Shown: piece after piece, positions 13,602 to 21,028 of the stretch | Layout: each line of letters begins with the position of its first letter | How positions within the stretch are numbered: the first letter of the stretch is position 1 | IMG/VR virus record: IMGVR_UViG_3300021424_003081 | Coordinates: 1-26,820 of that record | Length of the DNA stretch: 26,820 nt | Direction: 5' to 3' (one strand) | From: a virus | The notes under the pieces: generated by a model | Databases searched by the model: none | Told to the model about the DNA's origin: nothing | What the model saw: only the letters and a program-made list of their open reading frames with translations | Made by a program: the position numbers and the translations under genes

Positions 13602-13961
13602 ATGAACAAAATTTTAGCAGTCATCTTACTGGTCACTCTAGCCACAGCAGCCACAGCAGCCACAGCAGCTACAGCAGAACCTAGGTTTAGAAAAATTCAA
13701 TTGATGTGTGGCAGCTTTGAAGATGTTGAAATTACCATGGAACGATATGGTGAAAAACTAATCATGGCTACTCAAGCACCCAATGAACAGACAGTAAATT
13801 TGGTATACGCTAATTTTGAAACGGAAACCACCAGCTGGTTTATTCATGATTTGAATACCAATGAATATTGCATGATGGGAGTTGGTAAACGAATACATAT
13901 ACCAGATACTAGTCCACTTAAACAAGGAACTGGATTAGGAACCAAAATTAATTACAAATAA
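13602..13961 (+). CDS. Small secreted protein with repeat-built signal peptide
   Basis: ATG 13602 gives 119 residues: MNKILAVILLVTLATAATAA and two more ATA units, then a mature part starting around EPRFRKIQLMCGSFEDVE. Lysine, a hydrophobic core and an A-T-A end form a Sec signal peptide with cleavage near residue 25. The mature 94 residues hold two cysteines (MCGS, EYCMMG) that could pair, and strand-rich text (ITMERYGEKLIMATQ). An upstream in-frame ATG at 13575 would bury the signal and lies before the promoter, so it is rejected. The stop overlaps the terminator stem. Product expected in the periplasm; function unknown. Confidence 0.8.
   Translation: MNKILAVILLVTLATAATAATAATAEPRFRKIQLMCGSFEDVEITMERYGEKLIMATQAPNEQTVNLVYANFETETTSWFIHDLNTNEYCMMGVGKRIHIPDTSPLKQGTGLGTKINYK
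13641..13676 (+). repeat. Four 9-base tandem repeats inside a signal peptide
   Basis: GCCACAGCA three times and GCTACAGCA once, in frame, encoding Ala-Thr-Ala four times at the end of the signal peptide. Copy changes would keep the frame but alter the length of the signal's C-region. Confidence 0.9.
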
Positions 13962-13985
13962 CCTGGAAAATTTCCAGGTTTTTTT
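13960..13985 (+). terminator. Rho-independent terminator overlapping a stop codon
   Basis: Inverted repeat AACCTGGAA / TTCCAGGTT (13960-13980) followed directly by a run of seven T. The first bases of the stem are the last bases of the upstream TAA. Confidence 0.93.
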
Positions 13986-14007
13986 GTGTCATAAAAAGGA
14001 GACAACT

Positions 14008-14082
14008 ATGAGTTGGTTTGCACATCGTCCTGTCAAAAATCCTCCACAACCTGCACCTGTCACTCCACCGCATAGAATGTAG
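14008..14082 (+). CDS. Proline-rich microprotein (24 aa)
   Basis: ATG 14008 with a textbook AAAAAGGAG site gives 24 residues: MSWFAHRPVKNPPQPAPVTP, then PHRM. It is basic and one third proline, with a MSWF start. Short MSWFxHRP-type peptides are a recurring small gene in aquatic T4-like phages as far as I recall. It lies between a terminator and the late-type promoter of the autotransporter gene and has no promoter of its own that I can see; read-through would be needed. Confidence 0.6.
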   Translation: MSWFAHRPVKNPPQPAPVTPPHRM

Positions 14083-14108
14083 TGCCACATAATCATTAGG
14101 TTTTTTGT

Positions 14109-14116
14109 TGTAAATA
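14109..14116 (+). promoter_or_regulatory. Late promoter variant (TGTAAATA) for the autotransporter
   Basis: TGTAAATAC differs by one base from TATAAATAC. The start would be near 14122, giving a 45-base leader with AAAGGAG at 14151-14157 before ATG 14167. Confidence 0.5.
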
Positions 14117-14166
14117 CTTGGTAGACACAAACAAAAACAACAAGTCTACTAAAGGAGCTAAAAAAA

Positions 14167-16176
14167 ATGAAATATTGGGGCAAGATCATTGCGATCATGG
14201 CCGCCATGTGTTTCAATTCAGTAAATGCTTTCGAGTCAGGCACAGATTACAATAGTGCAAACATGTCGTATATGGCAAACAGCACTATCAGTCAAATAGT
14301 AGTTTTCGATTCAACAATGCAAAATGGAGGAACTTTAACATTTACCGTTGAGGCGCATGCTGGCGGAGGAAGACCATTACAACACGATACTGGTCAACTT
14401 AAATTAGAGTTTTACAATTCTAGTAATACACTATTAGGATCAAGTCAAACAAGTTATGCCACAGGTAACTTGTTACAAATGAATGCATGGAGTTCGGTAC
14501 CGGGCGATAACAGTGAACCATGGACCACACTAAGTTTAACATCTACCAACTGTGGATCAGCAGGCAGTTGTAGTAGTGTTGCTTATGTAAAAGTAGTCAT
14601 GATTGGTACTGACACTAGTTGGTGGGCAGGTAACTATGGTCCACAATGGCGTGTACCGACTGTTACATTTACACCCACAGGTGGTACAGCAGGCAATAAT
14701 ATACTTTACAATCCAGAATTTGGTCTAGATCCCGGCGGCGTCTTTGCACAAGGTTGGACCAGTTCTACCAGCTGGGGTGCTTGCGGTACGACCAGCGGAA
14801 GTGTAATGTGTACAACCACAGCCACAGGTGTAACTGCCAACATGAGCGGCGGAGGCTATGATGCCAATGGTGGCACCACAGCAGCCACTCCAGGAGGTTA
14901 TAGCGGTACACTTACCACAGCCAACTTTAGTGGTAGTAGCGGAGGTGGCTCGCCCACTGTGGTATCAACAGCACCTGGTACACCTATAGTGTATACTAGT
15001 TCATCCACAGGCGCCACTACAACTACAGTTGTTGATACACCAGGTGCCACTACTGTAGTAGAAACTGTTACTGACACTAGAGGAGCCGGTACAGCAAAAT
15101 CTTTGACTGTGACAAGAAATATCACCATTGTGGCTACCACACCAGTTACACGGGTGACAACAGATACAACTCCAGTGACTACAACCACTGTGACAACTCC
15201 TACCACTGTAACCACATACAGCGATGGATCCACTGTCACAACAAATGGTACCCCGGTTACTACAACTAGTACCGTCAATCAAACAGTAACAACTACAACC
15301 ACATTTGATCAAGTGGTCACAACTGGCACTAGTCAAGATTATGCAACAAGAATTGATCAATACACAGTGCTAGCTGACACTAACTCTTATGTTAATTTGC
15401 TATCACGAAATGATGTATTGGCCAGACAAAGCATAGTTGATGGCGAAATCGCGTTCCGTGGCAATGTAGGCAAAGAAGGCACTGTAAGTTTTTACTCTAT
15501 GGGAGAACGAACCGGTGAGTACACCGTAGACGGATATACCATTAGCAGCAAGAAATTTGGTTTTGGTATTGATAAGTTATTATCTCCAAGAACCGTTATT
15601 GGTTTCAGTGTCAGTCGTTCAGAATCTGCCATGTCCGGCAACAATGCCACAGGTGGATTGAACAAAGATATTGTAAACTTGTATTCTATCTCAAATTTGA
15701 GAAATTGGTTGTTTGCCTCCGAGTTGGGATATGCCAATAACGAAATGACCACAACACACAGTTTGCCTGAATTGGGTTACAGCAACAGTTCAAGAACTGT
15801 CGGTAGTGATAGATGGTTGGGACTGAGACTTTATACTCCGGATTTAAAAGGGCTACGTCCATTTGTTGGATACCGAGTGGAACAAAATACGCGAGATGCT
15901 GTGACCGAACTGGGTAGTGCTTTGACTGCCATGTCATATGCAGCGGTAGACTCAACTGCAAAACGCAGCGAACTTGGTGTGCGTTTTGATAGATCATTTG
16001 GATCAGTTGCGGTGTTTGGTGAATATTCACAAACTGACGACGCAGTCAAAATTGCAAGGTTGGGTATTAGAAAAGACCTTACAAATAGACTTTCATTGGC
16101 AGTGGGGGCAGTTCAACTACAACACCGTGACATACAAAGTGTAGCCGGCAACTTTGTGTTAAGAATAGGGTTTTAA
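14167..16176 (+). CDS. Autotransporter-like outer-membrane protein
   Basis: A 669-residue protein with a Sec signal peptide (1-21, MKYWGKIIAIMAAMC..., cleavage near VNA|FE). A beta-rich, Ser/Gly/Asn-rich passenger (22-250) includes WWAGNYGPQWRVPTVTFTPT and has two cysteine pairs (CGSAGSC; ACGTTSGSVMC). A Thr/Val-rich stalk (about 255-385, TTVVDTPGATTVVETVT and the like) follows. The last 280 residues alternate polar and hydrophobic strands, with YSISNLRNWLFASELGYA, RPFVGYRVEQ and FGEYSQTDD, and end in FVLRIGF, the terminal-Phe signal of outer-membrane beta-barrels. The layout fits type V secretion, placing the passenger on the infected cell's surface. A role in adhesion or exclusion is inference. 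Ends at a strong terminator. Confidence 0.85.
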   Translation: MKYWGKIIAIMAAMCFNSVNAFESGTDYNSANMSYMANSTISQIVVFDSTMQNGGTLTFTVEAHAGGGRPLQHDTGQLKLEFYNSSNTLLGSSQTSYATGNLLQMNAWSSVPGDNSEPWTTLSLTSTNCGSAGSCSSVAYVKVVMIGTDTSWWAGNYGPQWRVPTVTFTPTGGTAGNNILYNPEFGLDPGGVFAQGWTSSTSWGACGTTSGSVMCTTTATGVTANMSGGGYDANGGTTAATPGGYSGTLTTANFSGSSGGGSPTVVSTAPGTPIVYTSSSTGATTTTVVDTPGATTVVETVTDTRGAGTAKSLTVTRNITIVATTPVTRVTTDTTPVTTTTVTTPTTVTTYSDGSTVTTNGTPVTTTSTVNQTVTTTTTFDQVVTTGTSQDYATRIDQYTVLADTNSYVNLLSRNDVLARQSIVDGEIAFRGNVGKEGTVSFYSMGERTGEYTVDGYTISSKKFGFGIDKLLSPRTVIGFSVSRSESAMSGNNATGGLNKDIVNLYSISNLRNWLFASELGYANNEMTTTHSLPELGYSNSSRTVGSDRWLGLRLYTPDLKGLRPFVGYRVEQNTRDAVTELGSALTAMSYAAVDSTAKRSELGVRFDRSFGSVAVFGEYSQTDDAVKIARLGIRKDLTNRLSLAVGAVQLQHRDIQSVAGNFVLRIGF

Positions 16177-16193
16177 GCGTACTTTAAGTTGAC

Positions 16194-16218
16194 AAAAAGC
16201 CCCGCAAGGGGCTTTTTT
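16194..16218 (+). terminator. Rho-independent terminator after the autotransporter gene
   Basis: AGCCCC (16198-16203), GCAA loop, GGGGCT (16208-16213) with flanking A and T runs that extend the stem and give a TTTTTT tail. Confidence 0.95.
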
Positions 16219-16290
16219 GTTTTGACCAAATAAGTATAACTAAGTTCGATAACTATTGGTCCGTCAAAAATTAATTATAAAGGATCAACT

Positions 16291-16356
16291 ATGTGTGACC
16301 CAATTTATAGGGTTATTTTAAGTTCAATTCAGGAGCGGAGGAAATGGATCCGCTAA
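16291..16356 (+). CDS. Leader microprotein overlapping the next gene (21 aa)
   Basis: ATG 16291 with AAAGGA before it opens 21 codons, MCDPIYRVILSSIQERRKWI then R and a stop at 16354-16356. It overlaps the next gene's start by 13 bases in another frame, and that gene's AGGAGCGGAGG lies within it. Ribosomes finishing here would be placed to restart at 16344, so it may be a translational leader. It may also be simply a short peptide; it is small and I have moderate doubt. Confidence 0.45.
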   Translation: MCDPIYRVILSSIQERRKWIR

Positions 16357-17117
16357 CCCTCTTTGCCCTTGCAAATGGTGCCGTACAGGCTGTAAAAAAA
16401 GGCTGCGAATTATACAAAGAAATAGCCAGTGCAGCCGGTGATGTCAAGGGAATACTGTCGGATTTAGATGCACAGTTTGGTGAGAAATTCAAACATCGAG
16501 CACCTACGGTTGCAGAAAAGAATCAATTTATCCAAGAAAAAAATCGGATAATTGAATTAAGCAAAAAACAGCCCAACGATGTGTATACTCAAATTGGCGA
16601 AGAACTGGGTGTGTATTTTGAAAACTATGCCAAGTGTTCGGCCATCTTCGAAGAAGAAGAAAGACATGACAATGAAGTGTACACAGGCGAAACCAGTTTA
16701 GGCAAGCGAGCACTTCAGCGAGTGCTCATGCAAAGTAGATTGGTTGCCATGGAGGCCGAACTGAGAGAACTCATGGTATACAATTGTCCAACCGAGCTGG
16801 GTGACTTGTACACCAGAGTGCAGGCCATGATGGAAAAGATGAAGCGGCAACAGGCAATCGCCTGGGCCAAGAAACGTGTGGATGATCGTCGAGCCGCAGA
16901 CACAAAACGTAAAAGAATTGAACATATCAAATGCAATGCCTGGAAGTATGGCATAGGCGCTGTCACATCGTTATATTTGATATGGTTGATCTGGGCCGTG
17001 GTACAGATTCGAATAGAAGTTGACCCCGAACTGGGTAGATGCCTGATTCCCAAAGGCAGTGTGGTATATGATTGGTACAACAATTTAAAGTGGATAGATT
17101 GTGAAATAAAGCAATGA
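16344..17117 (+). CDS. Conserved phage protein with one membrane span (257 aa)
   Basis: Starts at ATG 16344 with AGGAGCGGAGG just before. The N-terminus MDPLTLFALANGAVQAVKKG, then GCELYKEIASAAGDVKGILS, is a pattern I associate with a conserved protein of aquatic T4-like phages. The middle (60-200) is a charged coiled-coil-like helix series (MMEKMKRQQAIAWAKKRVDD). A single hydrophobic span lies at about 205-222 (IGAVTSLYLIWLIWAVVQI). The last 30 residues hold two cysteines (GRCLIPKG, IDCEIKQ) and would be on the far side of the membrane. Function unknown. The stop overlaps the next ATG. Confidence 0.75.
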   Translation: MDPLTLFALANGAVQAVKKGCELYKEIASAAGDVKGILSDLDAQFGEKFKHRAPTVAEKNQFIQEKNRIIELSKKQPNDVYTQIGEELGVYFENYAKCSAIFEEEERHDNEVYTGETSLGKRALQRVLMQSRLVAMEAELRELMVYNCPTELGDLYTRVQAMMEKMKRQQAIAWAKKRVDDRRAADTKRKRIEHIKCNAWKYGIGAVTSLYLIWLIWAVVQIRIEVDPELGRCLIPKGSVVYDWYNNLKWIDCEIKQ

Positions 17118-17290
17118 ATAAATATCAATTTATCGTCAAACCCAGAATTGATTTGATTGAACGCATGTATCAGGATCATGGTTACACGGTGGAAGAAATA
17201 TGTATGCGGCTAAGATACCCAGAACAAGCGGTAAAACTGATTATTGAAAGACACCAACTACAACATGGCACAAAATCCTGGCGTTATTAA
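17114..17290 (+). CDS. HTH-like microprotein 1 (58 aa)
   Basis: The ATGA overlap at 17114 opens 58 codons: MNKYQFIVKPRIDLIERMYQ, then DHGYTVEEICMRLRYPEQAV and IIERHQLQHG. The DxxGYTxEEIxxxLxxPExxVxxII segment has helix-turn-helix spacing of the sigma70 region 4 or HTH_23 kind, as a single short domain. The next gene carries a similar segment. A DNA-binding switch protein or anti-host regulator is possible; function not shown. Overlaps the next gene by 26 bases. Confidence 0.6.
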   Translation: MNKYQFIVKPRIDLIERMYQDHGYTVEEICMRLRYPEQAVKLIIERHQLQHGTKSWRY

Positions 17291-17396
17291 AGCTGTATTG
17301 GACCTGCATCGGCAAGGATACAGTCATGTGGCAATTGCAAAAACTTTAAACTTGCACATAGAAGAAGTAGTAAATATAATTAATGTATACCATTGA
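17265..17396 (+). CDS. HTH-like microprotein 2 (43 aa)
   Basis: ATG 17265, inside the end of the previous gene, gives 43 residues: MAQNPGVIKAVLDLHRQGYS, then HVAIAKTLNLHIEEVVNIIN and VYH. The pattern 'LxxxGYSxxxIAxxLNLxxxxVxxII' is a clean helix-turn-helix of the HTH_23 or resolvase C-terminal type and resembles its neighbour (GYTVEEICMRLRYPEQAVKLI). It overlaps the next start by 14 bases. The ribosome site is weak; translation may depend on coupling. Confidence 0.55.
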   Translation: MAQNPGVIKAVLDLHRQGYSHVAIAKTLNLHIEEVVNIINVYH

Positions 17397-17544
17397 CTTA
17401 GTAAAGTGGGGACTGAGATTGTTCTTTTGGGCAGCAATGACCATGGCTATCAGACAAGGCAGCTTGTTTGCTATGGCAATGTGTGCTACAATATTCCTAA
17501 TCATGGAATATTTCATTGAAGATCTAGAAAAGTACCCTACATAA
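17383..17544 (+). CDS. Small membrane protein (53 aa)
   Basis: ATG 17383 opens 53 codons, starting MYTIDLVKWGLRLFFWAAMT and ending FIEDLEKYPT. Two hydrophobic stretches (about 10-22 and 27-43), rich in Met and Ala, form a helical hairpin, and the tail is acidic. Stop shares a base with the next ATG (TAATG), so it is coupled to the cell-wall peptidase gene. A holin or peptidase partner is conceivable from context only. Confidence 0.6.
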   Translation: MYTIDLVKWGLRLFFWAAMTMAIRQGSLFAMAMCATIFLIMEYFIEDLEKYPT

Positions 17545-18308
17545 TGTTTAGATTTTTTCTTGCTTACGCGATCTTTATGATTGTGAGCTACCCTGTTTTT
17601 TCTACTAATATATCGGCTAAGTCTTGGCTTATAGCCGACGGTAATGGTACCGTATTAGAATCGGAAAATATTGAAATACAGCAGCCTATTGCAAGTATAA
17701 CCAAGTTAATGACAGCCATGGTAGTTCTTGATTCTAACGATAATTTACAACAACCTCTTGACAGGAGATTTCGCGGCCTAATTGTTAATAGAGAACAATT
17801 AATTAATTTGGCGGTTATACGTTCAGATAACTATGCGGCTAAAATGCTATGCGAAGTTTATCGTAGAGGATACAATAATTGTATATCTGATATGAATCAT
17901 AAAGCTCAAATACTAGGAATGACCGATACAAGATTCGCGGACAGCAGTGGCCTAGATAACAGAAATGTAAGTACACCTCGAGATTTGATTAAGTTGTTGA
18001 TGGCAGCTGAACGATATAAAGAAATTGTGTATGCAAGCAATCAAGCAGTAGGCGAACTTGTAAAGAAGAAAAAGAAAAAATTCATTAAATTTAAATATAA
18101 TAACACAAATCCTTTGGTTAACAAGTATAACGTAATTGTAAGTAAGACTGGATATGTAAGAGCCAGCGGCGGATGTTTAGTAATGAGTGTGTACATTCGC
18201 AACCAAAAACGCTTGTTTGTGGTATTAAATAGTAACACAACCAGAACACGTATACATGACATGGAACAATTAATTTTGAATACTATCAATGCAACCAGCG
18301 TACAATAA
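17544..18308 (+). CDS. S11-family penicillin-binding peptidase (PBP7/DacA-like)
   Basis: A 254-residue serine peptidase of the D-alanyl-D-alanine carboxypeptidase/endopeptidase family. A signal peptide (1-20, MFRFFLAYAIFMIVSYPVFS) sends it to the periplasm. All three catalytic motifs are present: SITK (S51, K54), SDN (94-96) and KTG (201-203). Conserved blocks include QPIASITKLMTAMVVLD, the LGMTDTRFADSSGLD region and STPRDLIKLLMAAER. It lacks the long C-terminal anchoring domain of PBP5 and is shorter than PBP7, so it is a soluble form. A run of six lysines (174-179) in a loop is odd. It would trim or cut peptidoglycan cross-links, aiding lysis or altering the wall. TAATG couples it to the small membrane gene. 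Confidence 0.93.
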   Translation: MFRFFLAYAIFMIVSYPVFSTNISAKSWLIADGNGTVLESENIEIQQPIASITKLMTAMVVLDSNDNLQQPLDRRFRGLIVNREQLINLAVIRSDNYAAKMLCEVYRRGYNNCISDMNHKAQILGMTDTRFADSSGLDNRNVSTPRDLIKLLMAAERYKEIVYASNQAVGELVKKKKKKFIKFKYNNTNPLVNKYNVIVSKTGYVRASGGCLVMSVYIRNQKRLFVVLNSNTTRTRIHDMEQLILNTINATSVQ

Positions 18309-18366
18309 ATAAAACAATACTCGTAAATTTGATTTTCTACACGTTAAAATTTCAAAAGGAAAACTA

Positions 18367-19593
18367 ATGCACATAGGCTTTATCGGTCTTGGTAAGTTGG
18401 GCATGCCTTGTGCTGAAACAATGGCACAAGTTCACGATGTAGTTGGTTATGATGTGTGTCCAAAAACCAGCAACAAAATTAAAATATCTGACTCTATACG
18501 AGGTGCAGTGGTAGGAAAAGATTTGGTATTTGTGGCAGTACAAACTCCGCATGATCCTGCCTATGATGGCAGCCAACCAATTACACATTTGCCTAATAAA
18601 GATTTTGATTATACTACAGTTAAACAAGTGCTTAACAATATCAATGCATGGGCCAGCCCAGATCAGTTAGTTGTGTTAATTAGCACAGTATTACCTGGTA
18701 CAGTTAGAAAAGAACTACGCTCATGTATTACCAATGCTCGCTTTGTTTATAATCCTTACTTGATTGCCATGGGCAGTGTTGAGTGGGACATGATAAATCC
18801 TGAAATGGTTATTATTGGAACCAAGGATGGAAGTGAAACAGGAGACGCCAAGACATTGATTGAATTTTATAAGTCTATCATGCAAAACAATCCTAGATAC
18901 ATAGTCGGTACCTGGGATGAAGCAGAATCAATCAAAATATTTTATAACACATTTATTAGTACCAAAATTGGATTAGTAAACATGATTCAAGATGTTGCTA
19001 TGGCAAATGGTAATATAAATGTTGATGTTGTTACTGAGGCATTGGCCAATAGCACCATACGTATAATGAGTCCAAAATACATGCGAGCAGGAATGGGCGA
19101 TGCAGGTCCATGCCACCCAAGAGACAATATTGCACTACGTTGGTTGGCAGAAAATTTAAATCTTGGTTATGATATTTTTAATACCATAATGCATGCAAGA
19201 GAAAAACAGGCACGCAACATTGCAAGATATCTTGCCAAAATACAAAGGCAATACAACTTGCCTATATTCATTATGGGCAAAGCATATAAACCAGACGTTG
19301 ATTTCGTTGATGGCAGTTATAGCTTATTGATAGGTCATTATTTGCAATCTATTCAAGCCAAATTTTATTATGTAGATCCTTTAACCGGCGACGATCCTCC
19401 ATTCAATGGTATGCCGGTAATAGCATTTTTAGCTCACAACAGAAATGTCACATACGGATATACAGGAGAACAACGAGAACAAGAACTATATGTTGACTTA
19501 GAACCTGGCAGTGTAATTGTTGATCCTTGGCGCAAATATAAAACCAGTAAAGATTACAAGGTAATTTATTATGGTAACACACGAACAGTTTAA
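18367..19593 (+). CDS. UDP-glucose/GDP-mannose-type sugar dehydrogenase
   Basis: A 408-residue NAD-dependent nucleotide-sugar dehydrogenase. The Rossmann motif is IGFIGLGKLGMP (3-14), with VAVQTPHDP, the STVLPGTVR strand, and the central helix ESIKIFYNTFISTKIGLVN holding K190 and N194. The catalytic cysteine is C249 in AGPCHPRDN, which corresponds to the family's G-x-C-x-P-K/R-D block. The C-terminal domain starts IMGKAYKPDVDFVDGS. The enzyme would oxidise a UDP- or GDP-hexose to the uronic acid; substrate is not fixed. AAAAGGAAAA precedes ATG 18367. The next gene begins 23 bases before its stop, so the cassette is closely coupled. Confidence 0.9.
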   Translation: MHIGFIGLGKLGMPCAETMAQVHDVVGYDVCPKTSNKIKISDSIRGAVVGKDLVFVAVQTPHDPAYDGSQPITHLPNKDFDYTTVKQVLNNINAWASPDQLVVLISTVLPGTVRKELRSCITNARFVYNPYLIAMGSVEWDMINPEMVIIGTKDGSETGDAKTLIEFYKSIMQNNPRYIVGTWDEAESIKIFYNTFISTKIGLVNMIQDVAMANGNINVDVVTEALANSTIRIMSPKYMRAGMGDAGPCHPRDNIALRWLAENLNLGYDIFNTIMHAREKQARNIARYLAKIQRQYNLPIFIMGKAYKPDVDFVDGSYSLLIGHYLQSIQAKFYYVDPLTGDDPPFNGMPVIAFLAHNRNVTYGYTGEQREQELYVDLEPGSVIVDPWRKYKTSKDYKVIYYGNTRTV

Positions 19594-20086
19594 CATTGCA
19601 AAATTTTGGGATGATGAATATACAAAATTAGATTACATAAAAGAAAAATTCAATGATCCTGCTACACAAATAGAGTGGGAAGATGCGGGATTCCGCGGTC
19701 CATTTGGTGGTTGGATGTGCGACATGCGTAGTGCTCAGCCCAGTTGGAATCAAAAATTTATTGACTTCTTTGAAACTTATGGCAAATGGAAGAACATAGG
19801 CACATGTTATTACAGAATGGATCCAGGTAGCAGTTTACCCAATCACATTGATACCTATCGTCGCTACATTGAATTATTCAATTTACAAGGTCAGGAATAC
19901 CGGATACGTCGAGCAGTGGTATTTTTACAAGATCGTAAACCCGGACATTTTGCAGAATGTGAAAGCACTGGGTATGCTGATTGGATTGCAGGATTTACTT
20001 TGATATGGCCATGGGATGCACCACACAGTGCATTTAACATGGGATTCCAACCTAGATATACATTACAAATAACCGGACACATATGA
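19571..20086 (+). CDS. 2OG-Fe(II) oxygenase-like protein (AspH-related)
   Basis: A 171-residue cupin-fold protein. Ferrous ligands fit H92 and D94 (SLPNHIDTYRR) and H152 (DAPHSAFN), with R162 (PRYTLQITGH) for the 2-oxoglutarate carboxylate. Blocks YRMDPGSSLPNHID and RRAVVFLQDRKPGHFAEC are of the aspartyl/asparaginyl hydroxylase and phage 2OG-oxygenase type. It could hydroxylate a sugar, a peptide or a tail-fibre residue. It begins inside the dehydrogenase gene (23-base overlap) and overlaps the amidinotransferase by ATGA. Substrate unknown. Confidence 0.8.
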   Translation: MVTHEQFNIAKFWDDEYTKLDYIKEKFNDPATQIEWEDAGFRGPFGGWMCDMRSAQPSWNQKFIDFFETYGKWKNIGTCYYRMDPGSSLPNHIDTYRRYIELFNLQGQEYRIRRAVVFLQDRKPGHFAECESTGYADWIAGFTLIWPWDAPHSAFNMGFQPRYTLQITGHI

Positions 20087-21003
20087 TACACTCATTCAAT
20101 GAATGGGATCCATTACGAGAAGTTGTTGTGGGCCGTGCTGATTTTTCTAATTGGCCTAGTGATGATCCTGTATTCGCGCAAGAAAGTGAAAAAACCACTT
20201 GGCGAGAAACACCAGTACCTAGCGGGCCTGTTCCGGATTGGATCATTGATGAAACCAATGAAGATCTTGATGTTCTAGTACAAACCCTAGAGCAATACGG
20301 TGCTGCCGTACACCGACCCAAAGCCATCAATTTTCAAGAGCGCGGCGGTATGTACAATTATTGTCCAAGAGATCGATTATTGATCCATGGAAGCACAATT
20401 GTTGATCCTGCCATGATGTATCCTTGTAGAGACATGGAAATAGAAGCACTAGACGACGTTGTGTATCGTTCCGATACTGTACATCGTATGCCACGCAACG
20501 GCCAATATGTTATGGATGCTGCAAACGTTTTACGATTAAATGACCAGATGCTGTTTCTTGAAAGCGTAAGTGGTAATTATCAAGCAGCACATTGGTTGAT
20601 GGGAAAATTTCCTTATGTCAAAATTGAAATATGTAAGTTTTACTCAGGAGCACATATTGACAGCACCATAGTTCCTTTGAGAGAAGGATTGGTGATGGTA
20701 AATGCCAGCAGGGTCAATATGGATAACTTACCCAATGTTTTTGACAATTGGGAAGTTATTTGGATAGATGATGTAGTAGAACAGGCATTTTATCAGTATC
20801 CGTATGCTAGTAAATGGATAGCTTTAAATATGCTGGTTTTGGATCCCAACACAGTTATTGTTGATAAACAGCAGAATAAATTAATAAAGATATTAGAAAT
20901 ACAAAATTTTACGGTAATCCCATTGGAACTAAGGCATTCGAGAACACTAGGCGGTGGTTTTCATTGTGTAACACTTGATTTAATTCGCCAACCCAATAAA
21001 TAA
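20083..21003 (+). CDS. Amidinotransferase (AGAT/StrB-like)
   Basis: A 306-residue protein of the guanidino-group transferase family, which moves an amidino group from arginine to an amine (glycine, inosamine and so on). It starts FNEWDPLREVVVGRAD, the family's opening block, followed by PRDRLLIHG. Catalytic residues fit D145 (MDAANVLR), H191 (GAHIDSTIVPLREGL) and C295 (LGGGFHCVTLD). Length is short compared with AGAT (about 400), but the beta/alpha propeller blocks are all visible. The substrate is not set by these motifs. It overlaps the oxygenase gene by ATGA and lies next to the tail-fibre and radical SAM genes. Confidence 0.9.
   Translation: MIHSFNEWDPLREVVVGRADFSNWPSDDPVFAQESEKTTWRETPVPSGPVPDWIIDETNEDLDVLVQTLEQYGAAVHRPKAINFQERGGMYNYCPRDRLLIHGSTIVDPAMMYPCRDMEIEALDDVVYRSDTVHRMPRNGQYVMDAANVLRLNDQMLFLESVSGNYQAAHWLMGKFPYVKIEICKFYSGAHIDSTIVPLREGLVMVNASRVNMDNLPNVFDNWEVIWIDDVVEQAFYQYPYASKWIALNMLVLDPNTVIVDKQQNKLIKILEIQNFTVIPLELRHSRTLGGGFHCVTLDLIRQPNK
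20995..21002 (+). promoter_or_regulatory. Possible late promoter variant (AATAAATA) before fibre genes
   Basis: CAATAAATAATAAAC overlaps the amidinotransferase stop. A start near 21008 would leave a leader of about 20 bases holding AAAGGG before ATG 21029. Because the box coincides with AAT AAA TAA codons, chance is possible. Confidence 0.35.
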
Positions 21004-21028
21004 TAAACTAATAATAACAAAGGGTATC

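Noticed and set aside
15000-15330. Tandem ACA/ACT-rich repeats as a DNA-level repeat
   Set aside because: Explained by the Thr/Val-rich stalk; no exact repeating unit beyond the codon bias.
14898-15360. Long minus-strand open frames opposite the autotransporter stalk
   Set aside because: They mirror the Thr/Val-rich repeats (ACx/GTx codons), which make few stops on the other strand. No start context or domain.
18304-18311. AATAAATA at the end of the S11 peptidase gene
   Set aside because: One base off the late box and formed by the stop codon context; no good distance to the next ATG is fixed.
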